Positions 7,581-13,696 of a stretch of 13,696 nucleotides of DNA are shown here, in pieces (positions within the stretch are counted from its first letter, which is position 1; the number at the start of each line of letters is the position of its first letter). The notes beneath the pieces are model-generated. The model was not told where the DNA came from. It saw nothing but the letters and a program-made list of their open reading frames with translations, and did no database searches. A program made the translations under genes and the position numbers. The DNA comes from CAZEAN01 sp964510225 (lineage in GTDB: Bacteria > Planctomycetota > Planctomycetia > Isosphaerales > Isosphaeraceae). Location: contig CAZEAN010000152.1 in NCBI GenBank assembly GCA_964510225.1, positions 1 through 13,696 of the forward strand. The letters run 5' to 3'.

Positions 7581-9608
7581 ATGCCGCGTAAGATCCGACT
7601 CCAAAGTAAAGCTAACGAGCGACTCCGAAGCCGGTTCGAGGCCGAGCTAAACGACGAGCAGCGTGCTGCTGCGACAGCGCCCGATGGCTTCAACTTGATC
7701 CTTGCAGGACCTGGATCAGGAAAGACCCGAGTGATTACGTATCGGGTCGCCTACTTGATCGCCAAAGGGGTTCCCGGCGAGTCAGTACTCTTGATGACCT
7801 TCACTCGACGTGCAGCACGGGAAATGGTGAGCCGGCTGGAAGGGCTGATTGGACCTCGGGCCACGAAAGTCCGCGCTGGGACGTTCCATCATCTCGGTAA
7901 TCAAGTCTTGCGGCGACACGCCAAGTTGATCGGCTTTGATCCAAACTTCAGCATCCTTGATTCCGAAGATCAACGCGACTTAATGAAACTTGCGCTCGAA
8001 GATGCCGGCCTTACCGGGGCTGCAGCGCCGAAACCGGTTCCCGTGGCCAACTTAATTAGTTTTGCCTTTAATGTGCAACGTCCCCTTCATGAACTGATCC
8101 AGGACCGTCGACCCGACTGGATTGACCTCACCGAGAAACTTGAAACGGTCGCAGCGTCCTATCGGCGTCGTAAACAAGCAAGCAACTGCATGGATTACGA
8201 TGATTTGCTCGGTTATTGGACTCGGCTTCTCCGTGAGCGTCCCGACTTCCGCGAGGCTCAAGGGAGGCAATTTCAGCACATCCTGGTTGACGAGATGCAG
8301 GATACGAACCTCGCACAGATCGAGTTAGTCGAGATGATTGCCAGGGCGGGCGCAGGGAATTTGACCGCCGTCGGGGACGATGCACAGTCGATCTACCGAT
8401 TCCGTGGCGCTCACTATGATAATTTGCTCAAGTTCCCCGAACGAAACGTCCCTACAAGTTGTTTTCATCTCGAATCGAACTATCGATCGACGCCCGAGAT
8501 CGTTGCCTTCACCAATGCCTCGATAGCACACAATGTGCTTGGATTTGAAAAAACGCTCCGATCCGAACGCACGAGCGGTCCGAAGCCAGTCGTTTTGCCT
8601 ACTGCTGACGCCTTTGAGGAAGCGGAGTTTATTCGCCAACAGATTAGTGAATGGCGGGAGCAGGGGATCGGCCTTTCGAAAATCGCGGTCCTGTATCGGA
8701 ACCATCATGACTCAATTCTGCTCCAGAGTGAGTTGGTGAACGCAAACATCCCTTATAACGTTCGAAGTGGTCAGCGATTTTTTGAGCAAGCACATATTAA
8801 AGATGTGTTGGCGTATCTCCGGGTCTTGGCGAACCCAAGGGATGAACCAGCCTGGGCGCGATTGCTCCCGCTCCTCCCCGGAATTGGGCCCGCGAAGTCG
8901 TCGGCAATCCGTCAGTTGATCTTGGAGTCTGAGAACCCGATTTTGGCGATTGAGACGCCGGAGGTCATGGCAAAGGTCCCTGCCAAGTCGCGAGGGGAGT
9001 TCGCTGCGTTTGTTGCAGACCTTCGGGCGATCCAAGCGGTCGGCCCCGATTCCGATCCCTCCGCAGCGATTAGCAAAGTGCTCCAGGGGGGCTATCCGGC
9101 GATCATGCGGGCCAAGTACGAACAACCGGAACAACGGCTTGCCGACCTCGAGCAACTCGTGGTGCTCTCGAATCGCTACGACAGCCTTGAGAAGTTTATC
9201 GCCGACCTCCTCCTGGCCGGAGACGTCCATGGCATGGATTCGTTCAACAACCAAGATGACGATCAAGATGATCAAGAGTCACTTGTTCTAAGTACAATTC
9301 ATCAAGCAAAAGGATTAGAGTGGTCATTAGTAATCATTCCTCGGCTAATCGAGCACGGGTTCCCCGGCGACCGCGCTACGAGTGAAGAAGGCGGGGTCGA
9401 GGAAGAGCGACGGGTATTCTACGTTGGGGTGACCCGAGCGATGGACGAACTCTGGCTCGTTTATCCCTTGATGGTGACACGCCCAGGCTACGGAAATATT
9501 TTGACAACTCCTAGCCGCTTCATTACTGAAATTGACCCCGAATTATATGAGTCAGCCCAGATTGAAACGGACAATGACCTTGCTTGGTCTGAAGGGCATC
9601 GCCATTAG
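7581..9608 (+). CDS. UvrD/PcrA/Rep-type superfamily 1A DNA helicase
   Basis: ATP-driven 3'-5' DNA helicase of the UvrD/PcrA/Rep group, acting in repair or in clearing replication forks. It has 675 residues. Motifs in order: Q27 in NDEQRAA, Walker A GPGSGKT (43-49), Ia TFTRRAAREM, Walker B LVDEMQDTN (D237-E238, with Met where Phe is common), III GDDAQSIYRFRGA (265-277), IV NYRST, a helix-hairpin-helix-like LLPGIGPAK (431-439) in the 2B region, V STIHQAKGLEW (571-581) and VI YVGVTRAMDEL. It ends about 50 residues after motif VI, so it lacks the long C-terminal tail of PcrA or UvrD that contacts RNA polymerase. An acidic run NNQDDDQDDQES (556-567) precedes motif V. The ribosome site is weak. It lies 47 bases after folA and is probably cotranscribed. 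UvrD, PcrA or Rep cannot be told apart from this. Confidence 0.94.
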   Translation: MPRKIRLQSKANERLRSRFEAELNDEQRAAATAPDGFNLILAGPGSGKTRVITYRVAYLIAKGVPGESVLLMTFTRRAAREMVSRLEGLIGPRATKVRAGTFHHLGNQVLRRHAKLIGFDPNFSILDSEDQRDLMKLALEDAGLTGAAAPKPVPVANLISFAFNVQRPLHELIQDRRPDWIDLTEKLETVAASYRRRKQASNCMDYDDLLGYWTRLLRERPDFREAQGRQFQHILVDEMQDTNLAQIELVEMIARAGAGNLTAVGDDAQSIYRFRGAHYDNLLKFPERNVPTSCFHLESNYRSTPEIVAFTNASIAHNVLGFEKTLRSERTSGPKPVVLPTADAFEEAEFIRQQISEWREQGIGLSKIAVLYRNHHDSILLQSELVNANIPYNVRSGQRFFEQAHIKDVLAYLRVLANPRDEPAWARLLPLLPGIGPAKSSAIRQLILESENPILAIETPEVMAKVPAKSRGEFAAFVADLRAIQAVGPDSDPSAAISKVLQGGYPAIMRAKYEQPEQRLADLEQLVVLSNRYDSLEKFIADLLLAGDVHGMDSFNNQDDDQDDQESLVLSTIHQAKGLEWSLVIIPRLIEHGFPGDRATSEEGGVEEERRVFYVGVTRAMDELWLVYPLMVTRPGYGNILTTPSRFITEIDPELYESAQIETDNDLAWSEGHRH

Positions 9609-9613
9609 AAAGG

Positions 9614-9630
9614 CCTGAGCCGGGTTCAGG
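9614..9630 (+). other. Small hairpin between the helicase and the helical unknown
   Basis: CCTGAGC and GTTCAGG pair (seven pairs, one G-U) around a CGG loop just after the helicase stop. It has no T-run, so a simple terminator is unlikely. A perfect palindrome CCGACGTCGG follows at 9647-9656. Only 53 bases separate the two genes and read-through seems likely. Confidence 0.25.
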
Positions 9631-9661
9631 AGATCGACTTCCAACACCGACGTCGGGATAA

Positions 9662-11278
9662 GTGATGAAGAGGAGAACCGACCACATCGATCCCGTTGAA
9701 TCCGATCCGGAACGGACGGATCGGCTCCCCAATCGAATTGGTGAAGGAGTCGATTCGGATCTGGCAGAGCCTCCGAATCCGCTTCGTGGCCTCTCAATTG
9801 ATCAATTGACTCAGCGGCTTCGAGGCCCAGAGGGCGACGCCATACTTGATCAATTAGAGCGCGAGAAGTCGTCGGAGTTTCTTGATTTGTTGGCGGCGGT
9901 AATTCTAGGTGCTCCCGATCTATCAGTAGAGCGAATCTGGCGGTCGATCGAACTCCTCGAGAATGCAGGATTAGTCGACGCTAACCCCGACCTCCGGTTG
10001 CTCCGTGAAGAACTGGTTGAGTCCTTCGATAGTGAAGACGCGAGTCTTGAAGCCCTGATTGAACAAATCGAAGAGGATCCGACCGAACTCTGGATCGCGT
10101 TAGAGGGCTTAGCCTCCATCGAACCTCAGGTTCGTCTCGAGATTGTTGCGGAACTCGGGCTTCATCACGAACCTCTTGGTCCTGGTACGGCCGAGTTACT
10201 CCGGCTCCTTGCGTTTGCTCACGACCGAGACCTCCAAAGGACAGCTCTCCAGGTGTTGTCTGGAGAAGGAGGAGCGGATGGTCTGGCTTCGAGAAGCTTC
10301 GATCCCCATCGCCATCAAGCTTGGGAAACCATCGCAAGGAGTCACCCAGACCCGTTGGTTGTTTCCGAAGCCTTCCGATGGCTTGGTAGCGATCTGGAAA
10401 GGTTGCGCGGAATCGAAGCACCGATTCACCGGAATGTTTCGATGGAAGAGAGTGTCGTTACGGGTGTCGACGGATCGGGACGTGCTCGGATCGGTTGGAT
10501 TGTCGGAGATCTAACGAATCATCGTCGAACCGTGGTTTTGATCGATGCTGATGTCGCCGAGGGGATTCATCAGGTTCAAGGGCAGCATCTTCCTCTACAC
10601 GACAGAGCAAGTGCGGTCAGTTTGCTCGAACCGTTGAGGGCTCAAGTTGATTTAGATATTGCCGATGGTAATCATGAATTTGCCCTTCTAATGGTTGCGG
10701 GTCTCGTAACGATTTCGGGTCCTGCGACCACTCCTGCGTTACAGTACTGGCTTGAAGCGTCAATTAACGCAATCATCCCTCCACGATCTGGGGACCAGGA
10801 TCACGACGAGGTCGAATCAGGAGCCCTCCCTCTCAGCTCCATTACCGAGGACGCTGTGGAGGTTCTCGACTGCTGCCCGACCTGGCTCGATGATTCCGAC
10901 CTGACCTATGAGTTGGCAGAAGAACTCAGGCTCCGTTGGGGAAGCTCCGAACCCGATCCAGAACGGGATGCGGGGCTTTATCGCGTCCTCTTTGACCGGA
11001 GAGTCCGAGGAGAATTAGAACGCTACTGTCGGATGCTGATCTGGATGGGGCGGCTCTGGCGAGCGGTCGGTAGCCTTGATCTTGCAGGATCAGCTTTGAG
11101 ATTGGCCGCACAATTGGCCGATCCACAGCACGATGTTCCCGCCCATCCCTTTGTCTCGTTACTATCGACCCGAAGCCTCCGGCTGGCAATCGACCAGTTG
11201 AACCAGGGAGTCGACCTTCGGGATCCGACGATCCGTGCCGCGATCGAATCAGGACTTGGTGGCGCCCAACGCAGTTGA
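9662..11278 (+). CDS. Acidic helical-repeat-like protein of unknown function
   Basis: I do not recognise this 538-residue protein. The start is GTG at 9662 or the adjoining ATG at 9665; both follow a weak GGGATAA site. It has no signal peptide and no membrane segment, so it is probably cytoplasmic. The first 45 residues are polar and look unstructured. Residues 45-250 form many short acidic amphipathic helices with HEAT/Armadillo-like spacing (for example LLREELVESFDSEDASLEAL). Residues 255-345 look more beta-rich (RARIGWIVGDL, RRTVVLIDADV) and may be a separate domain. Residues 345-530 are helical again, with a basic aromatic stretch RYCRMLIWMGRLWRAVG near 454-470. It follows the helicase by 53 bases and precedes the phosphoesterase. 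No catalytic motif could be assigned. A scaffold role alongside DNA metabolism is only a guess from position. Confidence 0.8.
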   Translation: MMKRRTDHIDPVESDPERTDRLPNRIGEGVDSDLAEPPNPLRGLSIDQLTQRLRGPEGDAILDQLEREKSSEFLDLLAAVILGAPDLSVERIWRSIELLENAGLVDANPDLRLLREELVESFDSEDASLEALIEQIEEDPTELWIALEGLASIEPQVRLEIVAELGLHHEPLGPGTAELLRLLAFAHDRDLQRTALQVLSGEGGADGLASRSFDPHRHQAWETIARSHPDPLVVSEAFRWLGSDLERLRGIEAPIHRNVSMEESVVTGVDGSGRARIGWIVGDLTNHRRTVVLIDADVAEGIHQVQGQHLPLHDRASAVSLLEPLRAQVDLDIADGNHEFALLMVAGLVTISGPATTPALQYWLEASINAIIPPRSGDQDHDEVESGALPLSSITEDAVEVLDCCPTWLDDSDLTYELAEELRLRWGSSEPDPERDAGLYRVLFDRRVRGELERYCRMLIWMGRLWRAVGSLDLAGSALRLAAQLADPQHDVPAHPFVSLLSTRSLRLAIDQLNQGVDLRDPTIRAAIESGLGGAQRS

Positions 11279-11393
11279 TACGTCGATCTTCATCATTTCT
11301 TCGCCGCTGATTGGTATCTTGTTCTTTGATCCCGGCGATTGCACGATGCCGGTCGATCTCGGCTATGCACTATCGACATCCCTGACGCTTCGC

Positions 11394-11398
11394 AAGGA
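11394..11398 (+). promoter_or_regulatory. Ribosome binding site deciding the phosphoesterase start
   Basis: AAGGA lies 9 bases before the ATG at 11408. The frame stays open back to a TTG at 11339, but that would bury the signal peptide behind 23 polar residues, so 11408 is preferred. Confidence 0.7.
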
Positions 11399-11407
11399 TT
11401 CAGCTCC

Positions 11408-13297
11408 ATGAAACGTGCCTTTTTTACTGTCGCAGCGCTGGTTGCCATCAGCAGCTATGCGATGGCGCACGACCACCACGAAGACGGTGAAGATCACGAC
11501 CATCTCCCGACGGTTGAGGTGATGATCGAAGAGTCCGACGGTCCGAACCCGTGGAACCACCTCGAATTCCTGAACAACCCGGAGAACTTCCAGTTCTTGA
11601 TCGTGACCGACCGGACCGGCGGCCACCGCGCTGGGGTTTTTGCCGACGCGGTCCGAAAGATCAACCTCCTCCAACCGGAATTCGTCGTCAGCGTCGGTGA
11701 CCTAATCGAAGGTTACACCGAAGACCTTGACCAACTGAACTCGGAGTGGGACGAGTTTAACGGTTTCATCGATCAACTTGAGATGCCGTTCTTCTACGTG
11801 CCGGGCAACCATGACTACTCGAATGAAGTCATGGCGAAGCTCTGGGAAGAGAAGTTTGGTCGGTCGTACTATCACTTCGTTTACGGTGATGTCCTCTTCC
11901 TCTGCTTGAACAGCGAAGACCCGCCCTCAACAAACATCAGCGGAGAACAGCGCGCTTATATTAAAGAGACTCTCGAAGCTCACCCTGACGTCCGCTGGAC
12001 CTTCGTCTTCCTTCACAAGCCGATGTGGACGATCGATCAAGACACCGGCTGGGCTGAGGTCCAAGAAATGCTCGGTGAGCGTCCGCACACCGTCTTTGCC
12101 GGTCATTATCACAACTACATGAAGCACACCTTTCACGAAGAAAACTATGGTTACTTCGTTCTCGCGACCACGGGCGGTGGGAGCCGACTCCGGGGCCCTG
12201 AGTATGGCGAATTTGACCACGTTGTCTGGGTGACGATGACTGACGACGGTCCCCGGATTGCGAACCTGATGCTCGACGGGATCCTCGACGAAAACGTCCG
12301 GACCACCGAAACCGCAGCGCTCTTGAGCCCCTTCTCTGACGGGACCGCGATTAGCTTTGAGCCCCTGATTCTCGATACCGATTCTTTCGAAACCGCGACT
12401 GCGACGATCAGCCTCAACAACCCCGCTTCACTTCCTCTTGAGTTGACTGGGACCTGGGAAACTCCGGAAGGAGTGAGTATTGATGCCGAGCCGATCACGC
12501 TGACCCTCCCGGCAGATGCCCGTCGAGTCTTGGAACAGACCCTCACCGCGAATGGGGGCGTTGCAATCGACGACCTCGGACCGATCGTCCTCAACTGGAA
12601 CGCTGTTTATCGACCTGAAGATCGTGACGAACCGGTGACGATCGACGGCACCAGCCGACTGGTGATCGATCGGCGCTACGCCTGCACCAAATCGGACCGC
12701 ACCATTGTAGTTGATGGTTCCATCGACGATTGGGACGACCTCTCCCTGGTCTGCACCCGACCAGCGCAGACCTTGACCGTCGGCTCCGAGAACTGGGATG
12801 GACCGCAAGATAGCCAATTCCGCTTCGACACCGTTCACAACGACGAATTCCTCTACATTGCGATCGAAGTGACGGACGACCGAGCCTACTCCAAACCGAA
12901 GGCGGCGACTTGGGCACAAGACGGCGTTTTGGTCTATCTCGATGGCCGTGCTGATCCGGATCGCTCCGAAGGTCGGGGTGAGGATGATTTCTCCGAGTAC
13001 CTGATGCTCGGCGCGAGCCCGGGAGAGGCCACGGGTGAAACCACAATCTTCCGTGAGGAAGATCTTCCCGAAGGCGTCGAGATCGTGAGCCGACGAACTC
13101 AGACTGGGCACATCACCGAAATTGCGATTCCAGTTGCCCTCTTGGACGGTCCTCAAGACGGTCGTTGGGATGCGTTCCGTCTCAATATCCTTGCCATCGA
13201 CTATGATGGTGACAACGAAGGTACCGGCCTCTACTGGCGTCCCGACTGGCGTGGTTCGTCCAACGTGACCGGCTCCGGAACCTTCTTCCGCAACTAA
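11408..13297 (+). CDS. Exported metallophosphoesterase with Ig-like and CBM9-like domains
   Basis: A secreted or periplasmic two-metal phosphoesterase of the calcineurin-like superfamily, 629 residues. A clean signal peptide (MKRAFFTVAALVAISSYAMA) cuts at AMA after residue 20, leaving a mature end of HDHHEDGEDHDH that is likely to bind metal. Catalytic motifs: D68 in TDRTGG, GD98 in SVGDLIEG, GN134HD, H203 in FLHKP, and GH233YH235. The usual D-x-H is D-R-T here, so one metal ligand is changed. About 316-425 looks like a beta-sandwich, and 428-629 resembles a CBM9/DOMON-like sugar-binding fold (VDGSIDDW near 435, YWRPDW near 609). Substrate is unknown; phosphorylated carbohydrate is an inference from the last domain. 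Codons lean to GAC, AAC, TTC, CTC and ATC, which may point to strong expression. A 129-base gap to the upstream gene may hold its promoter (TTGCAC at 11339, TATGCA at 11364, spacing 19), weakly. Confidence 0.92.
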   Translation: MKRAFFTVAALVAISSYAMAHDHHEDGEDHDHLPTVEVMIEESDGPNPWNHLEFLNNPENFQFLIVTDRTGGHRAGVFADAVRKINLLQPEFVVSVGDLIEGYTEDLDQLNSEWDEFNGFIDQLEMPFFYVPGNHDYSNEVMAKLWEEKFGRSYYHFVYGDVLFLCLNSEDPPSTNISGEQRAYIKETLEAHPDVRWTFVFLHKPMWTIDQDTGWAEVQEMLGERPHTVFAGHYHNYMKHTFHEENYGYFVLATTGGGSRLRGPEYGEFDHVVWVTMTDDGPRIANLMLDGILDENVRTTETAALLSPFSDGTAISFEPLILDTDSFETATATISLNNPASLPLELTGTWETPEGVSIDAEPITLTLPADARRVLEQTLTANGGVAIDDLGPIVLNWNAVYRPEDRDEPVTIDGTSRLVIDRRYACTKSDRTIVVDGSIDDWDDLSLVCTRPAQTLTVGSENWDGPQDSQFRFDTVHNDEFLYIAIEVTDDRAYSKPKAATWAQDGVLVYLDGRADPDRSEGRGEDDFSEYLMLGASPGEATGETTIFREEDLPEGVEIVSRRTQTGHITEIAIPVALLDGPQDGRWDAFRLNILAIDYDGDNEGTGLYWRPDWRGSSNVTGSGTFFRN

Positions 13298-13310
13298 TCA
13301 TCGTTGATTG

Positions 13311-13332
13311 ACAACGCTTCGTTGTGCACAAC
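13311..13332. repeat. Overlapping short inverted repeats after the phosphoesterase
   Basis: ACAACG and CGTTGT form a six-pair stem around CTT (13311-13325). The perfect 12-base palindrome GTTGTGCACAAC follows at 13321-13332, directly abutting the long hairpin. They are probably part of the 3' end structure of the rightward transcript. Confidence 0.4.
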
Positions 13333-13380
13333 TGCTCGGATCGACCAGCGATCAATCATTGATCGTTGGCGATCTGAGCA
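13333..13380 (+). terminator. Long hairpin between convergent genes, terminator-like
   Basis: The arms at 13333-13356 and 13358-13380 can make 23 pairs, with two G-U pairs and one bulged A, around a one-base centre (so the innermost pair must open). In the plus-sense RNA the two odd pairs are G-U; in the minus-sense RNA they become A-C mismatches. The structure is therefore better in the phosphoesterase transcript. No T-run follows, so it may act with Rho, as a 3' end protector, or as a two-way terminator between the phosphoesterase and wecB. Confidence 0.5.
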
Positions 13381-13425
13381 TGAACACCAAGTAGACTCAA
13401 TATTGGGTAACACAATTCTAAGAAA

Positions 13426-13696
13426 TTAAGCTGTTTTACGGGTCAGGTGCTGAGGGCTGAAGTATCGAATAATCACTTCTGCAATCCGCTCGGCGGCGCG
13501 TCCATCACCGTAGAGAGAGGCAGGTTGGATGGAACGGCCTGGATTGGTCAGAATTGATTCGGCGGCATCAAGAATTCGGTTCGGATTCGTCCCCACGAGT
13601 TGCGAGGTTCCGAGCTGAATGGCTTCGGGACGCTCAGTGGATTCGCGGAGCACCAAGATCGGTTTACCGAGGGCAGGTCCTTCTTCCTGGATTCCC
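13426..13696 (-). CDS. wecB: UDP-N-acetylglucosamine 2-epimerase, C-terminal part (5' end outside window)
   Basis: Interconverts UDP-GlcNAc and UDP-ManNAc, precursor supply for surface polysaccharide, in the cytoplasm. Only the last 89 codons and the TAA at 13428-13426 lie in the window; the frame is open to the right edge. The visible part reads GIQEEGPALGKPILVLRE, then STERPEAIQLGT, LVGTNPNRI and YGDGRAAERIAEVI. This is the conserved end of the WecB/MnaA GT-B fold, in which GGxQEE and RxxTERPE bind the nucleotide sugar. The gene converges on the phosphoesterase across 128 bases. Polysaccharide genes might continue outside the window, but this cannot be seen. Confidence 0.92.
   Translation of the reverse strand, partial: GIQEEGPALGKPILVLRESTERPEAIQLGTSQLVGTNPNRILDAAESILTNPGRSIQPASLYGDGRAAERIAEVIIRYFSPQHLTRKTA

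Noticed and set aside
8712..9275. A 187-codon open frame on the minus strand
   Set aside because: It is antisense to the helicase between motifs IV and V, with no protein-like conservation.
9795..9808. Perfect 14-base palindrome CAATTGATCAATTG
   Set aside because: It lies within the coding sequence for SIDQL of the helical unknown and is explained by codons; a similar GATCAATT recurs nearby, again encoding DQL.
12428..13156. A 242-codon open frame on the minus strand
   Set aside because: It is antisense to the phosphoesterase, whose domains and codon bias explain the region; the frame has no recognisable motif.
1..13696. tRNA, rRNA, CRISPR array, insertion sequence or prophage
   Set aside because: No cloverleaf with a T-loop consensus, no regularly spaced repeats, no transposase or integrase, and no terminal inverted repeats were found on either strand.

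Overview
The window looks like a chromosomal segment of a planctomycete or a close relative (PVC group). This is an inference. It rests on the company of an exported HEAT-repeat/receiver-like protein, an exported calcineurin-type phosphoesterase with a CBM9-like C-terminus, a large acidic helical protein I cannot place, moderate GC, and weak or variable Shine-Dalgarno sequences with some non-ATG starts. There is no sign of a phage, insertion sequence, CRISPR array, tRNA or rRNA.

Layout. Positions 1-5898 are read leftward. In order of transcription they hold argH (argininosuccinate lyase), a small PD-(D/E)XK-like nuclease gene overlapping the argH end, lysA (diaminopimelate decarboxylase) after a 262-base gap, and an exported HEAT-repeat protein with a degenerate receiver-like domain that runs off the left edge. 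Positions 5899-6172 are a divergent promoter region. Positions 6173-13297 are read rightward: thyA and folA (overlapping, TTGA), a UvrD/PcrA-type helicase, a protein of unknown function, and an exported metallophosphoesterase. Positions 13298-13425 are a convergent intergenic region with a long hairpin. From 13426 to the right edge is the 3' end of a leftward wecB-like UDP-GlcNAc 2-epimerase gene.

How the genes work together. thyA and folA form the usual dTMP-synthesis pair: ThyA oxidises methylene-tetrahydrofolate to dihydrofolate and FolA reduces it back. The helicase and the helical unknown follow in the same direction, so thymidylate supply and DNA repair/replication may share transcripts. 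On the other strand argH and lysA carry out the last steps of arginine and lysine synthesis. The nuclease-like gene is tied to argH by overlap, although its function is unrelated as far as can be seen. The two exported proteins at either end are the less ordinary parts.

Most of the window is core metabolism. The parts most worth a second look are the receiver-like domain inside an apparently exported protein, the unassigned nuclease translationally coupled to argH, the lengthened phosphate-binding loop of ThyA, the uncharacterised 538-residue helical protein beside the helicase, and the AT-rich patch over helicase motif V.
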